From assembly GCF_026339995.1 (NCBI RefSeq), contig NZ_JAPEPT010000003.1, forward strand, positions 1 to 64,000: a stretch of 64,000 nt of DNA, in the 5' to 3' direction. The DNA is from Streptomyces sp. NBC_01481. Lineage in GTDB: Bacteria > Actinomycetota > Actinomycetes > Streptomycetales > Streptomycetaceae. The notes beneath the pieces are model-generated. The model was not told where the DNA came from. It did not search any database and saw only the letters and a list, made by a program, of their open reading frames with translations. Positions 52,374-60,093 of this stretch are shown here, piece by piece. The stretch's first letter is position 1, and each line of letters starts with the position of its first letter. The position numbers and the translations under genes are program-made.

Positions 52374-53764
52374 CCACACGCGGGGAGGACGAGGAGCCGG
52401 CGGCGGCGAAGCAGAACCAGGGCTGGGAGTGGAAGCAGAACCAGAACCAGACACCGCAGCAGGAGCAGCGCCAGGGGCAGCCCGCGCAGCCGCCGCAGGA
52501 GCGGAATCCGGCGCAGAACCCGGCGCAGAACCGGGAACAGCGCCCCTGGCAGCGCGCGGAGCAGGACGGGAACAGGGACAGGGATATGGACCGGGACAAG
52601 GACCGGGAGCAGCACCGGGAGCGTCCCAAGGGGCCACTCGTACGCGAGTGCTCGCCGCCGTACCGACGCCGCAGCGGCCAGATCGTGGCGGTCGTGATGT
52701 ACGGCAGCGGCGGACACAGCGTGGTGTGGCCGGGGCGCCGCGAGAACCACGAGAGGCGGTGGCTGCTCAGCCGCGCCTACACCGTGTTCGAGGTGCTTCT
52801 CGGCCGGAACGTCACCGAGTTCGACCTCCGGCTGCCCGCCTCGGGAGACGGGATCTTCTTCGACGCGTCGGCGAAGGTGCACTGGGAGGTCACGGACCCT
52901 TACGTGGTGGTCACCCAACGGGTCTGGGACGTCGCCGAGTTGCTGCACGACGAACTTCTCGACGGGCTGCGCGCCGTGTCGCGGCGATTCGCACTCACCG
53001 ATGCGCAGCGCGCGGACGAGGCGGTACGGGAGGAACTGCGGGCCGGCCGGCTGGTCCTGGGCCGCGACCTCGGCCTGCGTACCTGGGTCCATGTCTTCAT
53101 CGATCTCAACACGGTGGTCCAGCAGAACGTCCAGAAGCAGTACGAGGACGCGGCCGCACGGCGGATGGTCGCCGAACGGGCCCGTGAACTGGAGATCCTG
53201 CTGCGCCGCGGCGAGGAAGCCGAGATCGCGCACCACATGGCGCAGAACCCCGACAAGCAGTGGGAGATCCGGCGCGCAATCCGGCAGGAGAAGCGTGATG
53301 GCCAGGCCGACTTCCTCGCGGTGTTCAACCGGCTCATCGACAGTGGCGTCCTGGAGCGTCACGACATCGGAGAACCGATGTACGAGGTGCTGCAGTTCCT
53401 GCGGGAAAGCACCGGCGGTGTGCTCGGCGGGGTCGTCGACCATGTGCTGCCCCGGTCGGGGGCGCCGCGACCCGCGCTGGAGGAACGGGCGATGCGGCCG
53501 GAGCCGCGGCGGCCCTCCTGGGACGAGGAGGCCCCGGCCGGGCTCGGTTCGGGCTCCGGTTCGCGCGACGGCTCGGTTTCCGGTTCGGGTTTCGGTCCGC
53601 CCGACGGTTCGCCCGACGGCTACGCCGCGGGCCCGGGCGATCCCCACGTGTACGAACCGACCCGGGTGGAGTCGGCCGCGGAGCGGGACCTCGACGAGCG
53701 CCGCCGGTCCCGGCGGCCTCCCACCAAGCCGAGCGAGGCATTCGACGACTGGGACGACGAATGA
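52370..53764 (+). CDS. SPFH/Band-7-like protein with low-complexity ends
   Basis: This is a 464-residue protein. Residues 1-90 are low-complexity, rich in Gln/Asn and then Arg/Asp/Glu (QNQNQTPQQEQRQGQ; DRDMDRDKDREQ). The central part (about 95-330) resembles an SPFH/Band-7 domain: FFDASAKVHWEVTDPYVVV, WDVAELLHDELLDGLRAVSR, then a charged helix. The C-terminus is Gly/Ser/Pro-rich and acidic. No transmembrane helix is seen, so membrane contact, if any, is peripheral. SPFH proteins scaffold membrane microdomains. It lies directly before a membrane effector-like gene, overlapping it by ATGA. Confidence 0.65.
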   Translation: MTTRGEDEEPAAAKQNQGWEWKQNQNQTPQQEQRQGQPAQPPQERNPAQNPAQNREQRPWQRAEQDGNRDRDMDRDKDREQHRERPKGPLVRECSPPYRRRSGQIVAVVMYGSGGHSVVWPGRRENHERRWLLSRAYTVFEVLLGRNVTEFDLRLPASGDGIFFDASAKVHWEVTDPYVVVTQRVWDVAELLHDELLDGLRAVSRRFALTDAQRADEAVREELRAGRLVLGRDLGLRTWVHVFIDLNTVVQQNVQKQYEDAAARRMVAERARELEILLRRGEEAEIAHHMAQNPDKQWEIRRAIRQEKRDGQADFLAVFNRLIDSGVLERHDIGEPMYEVLQFLRESTGGVLGGVVDHVLPRSGAPRPALEERAMRPEPRRPSWDEEAPAGLGSGSGSRDGSVSGSGFGPPDGSPDGYAAGPGDPHVYEPTRVESAAERDLDERRRSRRPPTKPSEAFDDWDDE

Positions 53765-54270
53765 GCTCCGGCGCCTTGGGGCCCGGCCGACCGGGGCCCA
53801 CCGCGCCCGAGGATGTCCGCTTCATGGCGGAACGTCTGCTGACCTCGGTCCGCGAGGACATCGGCAGAGCCGACACGAAGGCGGCGATCCTGCTCTCCGG
53901 CGCCGTCGCCTTCCTCGCCGTCGTGGCCTCCAAGGGCCAGACCCCGCTGCCCGCCGCGGACTCGGTGCCGCCGCTTCTCGTCGTGGGCGGACTGTTCTGG
54001 AGCGCGGGCGTGCTGATGCTCGTCGCCGTGATCCTTCCGCGCACCCGGATCGGCGCCGACCGCACCCTGCTGCGCGACCTGGCGACTCGCGCCACGTCCG
54101 AACAACTGCTGGCCCGCCTCGCCGCGTCGGGCGAGGACGTCACCGGCTGGCTGCTCGACCAGGCGAGCGTGCACGGAGCGGTGCTCGCCGCGAAATACCG
54201 GTGGCTGCGCCTGGGCGTGTGTTCCCTCGCGCTCGGCGCGCTACTGGCCCTCTTCAGTGAACTGTGGTGA
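53761..54270 (+). CDS. Pycsar effector-like two-TM protein (PycTM/DUF5706)
   Basis: This is a 169-residue protein. FMAERLLTSVREDIGRADTK (about residues 21-40) followed by the first helix (AAILLSGAVAFLAVVA) is the hallmark of PycTM-type effectors, the membrane proteins that depolarise the cell when a cyclic pyrimidine nucleotide is made. A second helix lies at about 73-93 (LLVVGGLFWSAGVLMLVAVI), and a third hydrophobic stretch at about 147-166. A cyclase-like gene three genes upstream would be its signal source. Overlap with the SPFH gene shows co-translation. Confidence 0.78.
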   Translation: MSSGALGPGRPGPTAPEDVRFMAERLLTSVREDIGRADTKAAILLSGAVAFLAVVASKGQTPLPAADSVPPLLVVGGLFWSAGVLMLVAVILPRTRIGADRTLLRDLATRATSEQLLARLAASGEDVTGWLLDQASVHGAVLAAKYRWLRLGVCSLALGALLALFSELW

Positions 54271-54277
54271 GAAGACG

Positions 54278-56722
54278 ATGCAGCTGAGAAGCAAGGCGGG
54301 CGCGCTGGTTGTGACCGGTGTGCTGCTGGCCCTGTCCGGGCCGCCGAACGCGACGGCGACGGAGCCCGCCCGCGCGCCCGGCGCAGCCGAAGCCGCGGCC
54401 GCCGAAGGCCCGGATCCGATCGACTTCGCCGTGGTCGTCGACCAGTCGAAGTCTCTCGCCGACAAGGATCTGATACGCGAGGTGGAGGCGGCGGCACTGC
54501 TCAGCCAGGGCGAGATCTCCGAGCGTTCCCGCGCCGCCGTCATCGGCTTCGGCAGCTCCGAGAAGGCGGGACAGTCACCGGTGCGGGAGGTGTGCGGGCT
54601 GACGGTCGCCGACGCCGCCGGACGGCAGCGCCTGAGCGACTGCGTACAGCAGTTGTCCCGCAGAGACCCCCAACACACCGGCCCCGGAACCGACTTCCCG
54701 GCCGCGGTGCGCCAGGCCGTCGACCGGCTGTCCGAAGGCACGGACACCGCCGTCCCGAAGGTCGTCTTCCTGCTCACCGACGGCAAGCTCGACGTCAGTG
54801 ACAGCCCGGAGTACGGCACCGACGCAGCCAGCCGCCAGGCCAACGGCGCCAAGCGGCTGACCGAGGAACTCGCCCGCGCCCGCAGCGAGTCCGTCCAGAT
54901 CTGGCCGCTCGGCTTCGGCAGCCAGATCGACAAGGCGGCCCTGACCGCGATGGCCCAGGGCGGCTACCGCAACGGCTGCGCCGATCTGCCCGGCGCCACC
55001 CCCCGGATGCGGGTGGTGGACAGCTCGGCGGAGATCGACAAGGCGCTCCAGGAGACCTTCGCCGCGGCCCGCTGCGCCCAGATCGCGCACGGAACGGTCG
55101 GAAAGCCCCCGGCCGATTTGACGGTGACGATCCCGCCGATCGCCACCGACGGGTCGATCACCGTCAGCAAGCACGACCCCAAAGTGTCGGTCACGTACTA
55201 CGACCCGAGCGGCCGAAAGGTGCCCACCCAGGGGGAGTTCGACGGCTCGACCTTCGAGACCAGCGGCCAGGACGGACCGGTCGAGGCGCTGCGGGTGAAG
55301 AACCCGCTGCCGGGCCGCTGGCGCGTCCATGTCGAGGCGCCCGAGGGTCACCGGGACCGGGAGGTCGCGGTCCGCGCCATCTGGCAGGGCAGGCTGCGTT
55401 CAGCGGTGACCCTGGACCCGGCATCCCCGAGGGCGGGAGAGCGTGCCGTCGTCGAGGTACGGATGCAGACCAGGCGTGGTGTCGTGGTCACCGACCCGCG
55501 CCAGCTGGCGGGCGTCAAGGTCTCCGCGCGGCTGTCCGGAACCGGATTCGCCCCGGTCACCGTGAGCCTCGCGGACGACGGCCGGGAACCGGACCGCCAG
55601 GCCCAGGATGTGCGCTTCACGGGCACGCTCACCGTGCCGGCCGGCGCCTCGGGCGATCTCGAACTCACCACGCAGATGGCCGCCCCCGGGGTCACCGCCG
55701 ACCACCGCCCCCTGCACGCCCGTGTCGCCTTGGGCACCGAGAAGGTCACCGCGGGACTGACCGTCGAGCGGAAGACCGTGCACCCCGGCGACACCGTCGA
55801 AGGCACCCTCGACGTCACCAACAACGACACCGTCCCGCACACACTGCGCCTCGCCCTCGACGAGCAATCGCCCGGGTCCGCGGTGCGTATCAGCCCGGCC
55901 ACCGTCACGGCGGCCCCAGGTGAGCGCACCCGCGCCGGGTTCACCCTCTCGCTGGGCCGCGGCACCCCGCTCGGTGAGGTGGGCGGAAACATCACGGTCG
56001 TCGACACCGGCGACAAAGGACGGGTGCTCGACACCTCGTTCCTCGATGTCCGCGTCGAGGCGCCGCCCACCTGGTGGGACCGCTGGTGGGGCCCGGTGAC
56101 CGGCGGTGCGACGCTGGCGCTGCTGCTCGCGGCCTTCGCGGTCGTACGTCTCGCGGCACGCAGGCGGCGCCGTGATCTGTCCGGCGTACAGCTGGAGTTG
56201 AGCACGGACGGCCGCGCGCTCGACGAGCTGACCATCCGGTCGGGGCAGAGCACCGGCGGCGAATTCCACTTCACCGTGGACCGGGCCAGGGGCGCCGCGC
56301 CCTCGCTGCAGCGCAGTGCCCCCGGAGCGTCCGGGGCCCACCGGCTGCGGCGCACCGGAGGGGGCGAGCTGCTGCTGCGCCCGCACCAGGGGCGCGAAAG
56401 CGCCGTACGCGCGGGCGAGGCCACCGGTATCGCCGACGGCCTGGAGCTCGTCGTACGCGACCGGCGCGCTCCGGCCGCACGGCCGTCACGTGGCTCGAGG
56501 TCCGGCAACAGCTGGGGCCGCGGACATGGAGGGTCCGGCAGCAGCCGGGGCGGCGGACGCGAGGGACGGACCGAGGGCGAGGCGGGCAGCGCACAGCCGC
56601 GAGGCCGCTGGTCGAGGCCCAACCGTGGCGGCGATGCGCCGGACCGCCCGCGCCCGGAGGCCGACCCGGGCGGCAGTGGAGAACAGCCCGCCGGCACGCG
56701 CCGGTTCGACCCCAATTTCTGA
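54278..56722 (+). CDS. Exported von Willebrand factor A domain protein, C-terminal TM anchor
   Basis: This is an 814-residue protein. It has a signal peptide (residues 1-28, MQLRSKAGALVV then hydrophobic), a vWA domain (about 46-240) with MIDAS motif DQSKS (55-59) and FLLTDGKLD, and then Ig-like or adhesion-type beta domains (about 260-590; LTVERKTVHPGDTVEGTLDV). A transmembrane helix (about 604-625) is followed by RRRRRD and a cytoplasmic tail of about 190 residues with low-complexity Gly/Arg segments. It therefore faces outward with its metal-binding vWA and reports inside. ATG 54278 has GGTGAGAAG as ribosome site and starts the signal peptide; GTG 54257 is less likely. Confidence 0.82.
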   Translation: MQLRSKAGALVVTGVLLALSGPPNATATEPARAPGAAEAAAAEGPDPIDFAVVVDQSKSLADKDLIREVEAAALLSQGEISERSRAAVIGFGSSEKAGQSPVREVCGLTVADAAGRQRLSDCVQQLSRRDPQHTGPGTDFPAAVRQAVDRLSEGTDTAVPKVVFLLTDGKLDVSDSPEYGTDAASRQANGAKRLTEELARARSESVQIWPLGFGSQIDKAALTAMAQGGYRNGCADLPGATPRMRVVDSSAEIDKALQETFAAARCAQIAHGTVGKPPADLTVTIPPIATDGSITVSKHDPKVSVTYYDPSGRKVPTQGEFDGSTFETSGQDGPVEALRVKNPLPGRWRVHVEAPEGHRDREVAVRAIWQGRLRSAVTLDPASPRAGERAVVEVRMQTRRGVVVTDPRQLAGVKVSARLSGTGFAPVTVSLADDGREPDRQAQDVRFTGTLTVPAGASGDLELTTQMAAPGVTADHRPLHARVALGTEKVTAGLTVERKTVHPGDTVEGTLDVTNNDTVPHTLRLALDEQSPGSAVRISPATVTAAPGERTRAGFTLSLGRGTPLGEVGGNITVVDTGDKGRVLDTSFLDVRVEAPPTWWDRWWGPVTGGATLALLLAAFAVVRLAARRRRRDLSGVQLELSTDGRALDELTIRSGQSTGGEFHFTVDRARGAAPSLQRSAPGASGAHRLRRTGGGELLLRPHQGRESAVRAGEATGIADGLELVVRDRRAPAARPSRGSRSGNSWGRGHGGSGSSRGGGREGRTEGEAGSAQPRGRWSRPNRGGDAPDRPRPEADPGGSGEQPAGTRRFDPNF

Positions 56723-56730
56723 GTGACGAC

Positions 56731-56749
56731 GGGCTGTCGCGGACAGCCC
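56731..56749 (+). other. Hairpin between vWA and tubulin-like genes
   Basis: GGGCTGTC (56731-56738) and GACAGCCC (56742-56749) form an 8-bp stem with a 3-base loop, 14 bases before the tubulin-like start. The gap has 41 bases. It may set relative expression. Confidence 0.5.
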
Positions 56750-56763
56750 CAACGGGAGACGAG

Positions 56764-59700
56764 ATGAAGATCTACCAGCCCATGCTCTTCGTCGGCCTGG
56801 GCGGAACCGGCGGTCGGATCGGCGCCGAGCTCGAACGCGGTCTGCGCCGGGAGCTGTGCGGCCCCGACGGCACCAACCTGGTGGCCGCCGGCCGCCGCGC
56901 CCCCTTCCAGCTGCCGGACCATCTGCAGTTCGTCTACGCCGACTTCAGCGAGGCGGAACTCGACCGGTTGCCGCAGTTCAGTGCCAAGGGCGTCGAGGCC
57001 GCCGCGTATGCGCGTACCTCACGCGTCGTCCATGACCTGCTGCCCACCGGCTACGACAGCTCCCCGGAGGTGACCCGCATGCTGCGGGTCGCCCTGCACG
57101 ACGAGACCCACAGCTGGCTGCCGCCCCAGGAGCGGCAGCCGCGCGTGGCACCGCTGCACAACGGCGCCGGACAACTGCCCACGGTGGGCCGGGCTGCCCT
57201 CTTCGCCACGCTCCGCAGCGGCCTGGAGCCGGTACTGCGCCAGCTGCGCGCAGCCATCAGCACCATCAGCAACTCCGCCGGAGACCTCCGCGACCTGGGC
57301 GGGCGGCAGATTCGCGGCTGCGACGTGTTCGTGGCGTTCTCGGTGGCGGGAGGCACCGGAGCCGGGATCTACTACGACTTCATCCACCTGATCGGGCACG
57401 AGTTCCGCAAGTCCAAGGTGCCCGGGGTGAAGATCTATCCGCTGGTCGTCATGCCGTCGGCCTTCACGCCGGAAGCGGGCGGCGGACGTGAGGCCGAGCT
57501 CAACTCCGCCCGCGCGCTGGTGGATCTCTCCCGGCTGGTCGACGACCAGAACGTTCCCGACGCCCACGGCGAGCTCGGGGATGTGGAGCAGCGCGGCTCG
57601 ATCAGCGTGCGCTATCCCGTGGACGGGGTCGTCGCGCTGCGCCCCTCGACCGTGCAGACGGCCTTCCTCTTCAGCAGGCCCGCCGTCATCCGCCCGGAGG
57701 ACCTGCGCCGTTCCATCACCGCGATGGTGATGTCACTCATCGGTACGGAGCTGGGGGACGAGAACAACCAGGGGCGCTCCGAGGACGACTACCAGTCGTT
57801 CGCGGCCAGTTTCGTCAACAAGAGCGTGGAGCGCTCGACCCCGGCCCGCTCCGGCATCGGCTACCGCGGCATGTCGACCAGCCTGGCCGCCTCCCTGACC
57901 GTCCCCGTCGACGATCTCGCCGAGATAGTGGCGGGCCGGATGCTCGCCCACGCGGTCCGGGGCATGGCCGAGGACGCCCGGCGTCCCCGCGAGGACGGCA
58001 CCGAGCGGGTCCGGGAGCTCTTCGAACGCTCGGGCATCGACAGGCTGTGGACCCGTGAGGCACCGGAGATCCCGGTCCCCGATCCGCTGCCCAAGGGGTC
58101 CAAGCAGATCGGCCAGGCGCTCCGCGACCGGATCGGTGACATGGAGGACCGCCTCAGCCGGCTGGGCCGCGACCTGGAGCGGGAGGTGCCGCGGCTGGTC
58201 GAGGACTTCAAGCCGCAGTCCGGTGCGCGTGAACTCCTGGGCCTGATCGGGCCGTTCCAGCTGGAGCGGACCCTCGCCGGTCTGCCCGGCCATCCTCAGC
58301 GGCCCGCGGAGGTCGGGTTCGCCGGGATGCTGGAGAACCGCAAGAACGACCCGGAGCGGCCGGACGGCATCCAGCCCTCCGCTCCCAAGATCCCGCGGAT
58401 CAAGGGCGCCGTGGGCGGGCTCGTACCGGCCCGCTGGGGCGACCCGGACGTCCAGGAGGCGATCGACGAGCAGGACGCCTGGTACCGCTGGCGGGCCAAC
58501 CGGCTGTGGCACCAGGCATGGAAGGAGCAGGAGTCACGGTGGCGGCCCCCGCTGGCCCGCGCGAGCAAGGAGATCGGTGAACTCGCCAGGGCCCTGCGCG
58601 CCCACGAGGAGGGCGAGCGCAAGCTCTTCATGGAGCGCCGCAAGGAGCTCTACCGCGACGACCGCACCGGTGTCTCGTATCTGCTCCCGCCGCAGAGCAA
58701 CCTCCGGGCCTTCTACGACGATGTCTTCGACCGGCTCGTCCAGCACGAGGGTCTGCCGGACAACACCGATCCCGCCGGGCTGCTGGCCAGACTGATCCAG
58801 CCCGAGGACTGGCAGCGCGCGCTGGAAGCAGGACGCCGCTCCCCGCGCGCCGCCGTCAAGGAGATCAAGCAGGTCGTCGAGCAGCGCGTGAAGGGGCTCT
58901 TCGGGGAGGCGAGCGTGCTCAACGACCGTCCCCTGCTGCCCTCGATGGCGGTGCTGCTGCGGGCCGCGGCCGGGGACGAGGACGCCGAGGCCACCGTGGA
59001 CAGCCGCTGGCTGGAGCAGTTCCGCTCGCAGCTGGCGGGACTGCTGCCGGTCGGCTTCACCCCCGACGGCAGCGGTCCGCTGAAGGTCCTGGTCGTACAC
59101 CCGCAGAGCGAGGCCGACGGACGCGCCGCACAGTTCCTGCAGCAGGAGCTGAACCTGCCGCGCGACCCCCAGGCGACCCAGGAGTACCGGGCGGTGGACA
59201 CCGAGTCCATCACGGTGGTCCTGTTCCGCAGCGGGATGAGTCTGACCGATGTCTCCGAGGTACGGCATGTGCTCAGGCTCTGGGCGGAGGCGCGGGACGC
59301 CGCCGGGGTGGACGACTTCCTGCACTGGCGGCAGCGGCTCGGCTACCGCGACGACTGGCTGGCCAGCACGGAGGACGACCGGCAGCGGATTCTGCACCGG
59401 ATCCTCTGCGCGATGTGGAACGGCCGCGTCGACGTCGAAGGACCGGCCACATCACCCGAGTTGATAAGGATCCGGCTCCAGGACGGCGACTCGGCGACCA
59501 TGACCCTGCGCCTGGAGGCCTTCGACGGATCCGTCTCCAGCTGGGCCGGGCTGCTGCCCGCCTACGAGCGGTGGGCGCTGCTGGACGAGGGGCAGATCAT
59601 CGAGGACTTCTGCGACCGGCTGATGCGCACCCAGCCCACCGGGCTCGCCACCACGCCCGTTGCTCCCTCGCCGCTGTTCAAGACACTCGTGCACGAGGTG

Positions 59701-60093
59701 GCTCCGCGGCAGATCGCGCTCCTCGACGAGCTCACCGGGCAGTACGGCAAAGAGGACGAGGAGTGGCTCGTACCCCTGCGGCACTTCTGGGAGCAGACCC
59801 TCAAGGGAGCCATGGAGCTGCGCTTCCCGGGGGCGTCGCGGCCCACCCGGCCCTCGCTGCGGGCACTGGACGAGCGCTGTGCGCGGCAGGCCGCCGAGCA
59901 GCCGGACGGGCGGTCCAACGGCGGGCGCAGCGCCGGGGCACCGGCGCCCGGGTGGCACGAGCCCGAGCCCCCGCGTCGTGAACACGAACGGCGCGAGCCC
60001 CCGAGGCCACGGCAGTCCCCGGAGCACGGGGCGCCGGAAGCCGACACGTCCTCGGCGAGGTACCCCTGGGACCGGGACGGCGGGGAGGAGTGA
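56764..60093 (+). CDS. Tubulin-like (Tubulin_2) protein
   Basis: This 1109-residue protein starts with a tubulin/FtsZ-type GTPase fold. The N-terminal nucleotide loop LFVGLGGTGGRIG (about residues 8-20) and the signature VAFSVAGGTGAGIYYDF (AGGTGAG at 195-201) are the T1 and T4 loops. The family is Tubulin_2, usually annotated only as tubulin-like. The remaining 700 residues are mostly helical with no family I recognise; the end is a Pro/Arg-rich tail. It may assemble into filaments with GTP. ATG 56764 follows a GGGAG site, and the stop overlaps the next gene (GTGA). Confidence 0.85.
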   Translation: MKIYQPMLFVGLGGTGGRIGAELERGLRRELCGPDGTNLVAAGRRAPFQLPDHLQFVYADFSEAELDRLPQFSAKGVEAAAYARTSRVVHDLLPTGYDSSPEVTRMLRVALHDETHSWLPPQERQPRVAPLHNGAGQLPTVGRAALFATLRSGLEPVLRQLRAAISTISNSAGDLRDLGGRQIRGCDVFVAFSVAGGTGAGIYYDFIHLIGHEFRKSKVPGVKIYPLVVMPSAFTPEAGGGREAELNSARALVDLSRLVDDQNVPDAHGELGDVEQRGSISVRYPVDGVVALRPSTVQTAFLFSRPAVIRPEDLRRSITAMVMSLIGTELGDENNQGRSEDDYQSFAASFVNKSVERSTPARSGIGYRGMSTSLAASLTVPVDDLAEIVAGRMLAHAVRGMAEDARRPREDGTERVRELFERSGIDRLWTREAPEIPVPDPLPKGSKQIGQALRDRIGDMEDRLSRLGRDLEREVPRLVEDFKPQSGARELLGLIGPFQLERTLAGLPGHPQRPAEVGFAGMLENRKNDPERPDGIQPSAPKIPRIKGAVGGLVPARWGDPDVQEAIDEQDAWYRWRANRLWHQAWKEQESRWRPPLARASKEIGELARALRAHEEGERKLFMERRKELYRDDRTGVSYLLPPQSNLRAFYDDVFDRLVQHEGLPDNTDPAGLLARLIQPEDWQRALEAGRRSPRAAVKEIKQVVEQRVKGLFGEASVLNDRPLLPSMAVLLRAAAGDEDAEATVDSRWLEQFRSQLAGLLPVGFTPDGSGPLKVLVVHPQSEADGRAAQFLQQELNLPRDPQATQEYRAVDTESITVVLFRSGMSLTDVSEVRHVLRLWAEARDAAGVDDFLHWRQRLGYRDDWLASTEDDRQRILHRILCAMWNGRVDVEGPATSPELIRIRLQDGDSATMTLRLEAFDGSVSSWAGLLPAYERWALLDEGQIIEDFCDRLMRTQPTGLATTPVAPSPLFKTLVHEVAPRQIALLDELTGQYGKEDEEWLVPLRHFWEQTLKGAMELRFPGASRPTRPSLRALDERCARQAAEQPDGRSNGGRSAGAPAPGWHEPEPPRREHERREPPRPRQSPEHGAPEADTSSARYPWDRDGGEE

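Noticed and set aside
49866..52637. Minus-strand open frame of about 923 codons opposite the P-loop gene
   Set aside because: Shadow of the plus-strand genes; no domain, no ribosome site, biased composition.
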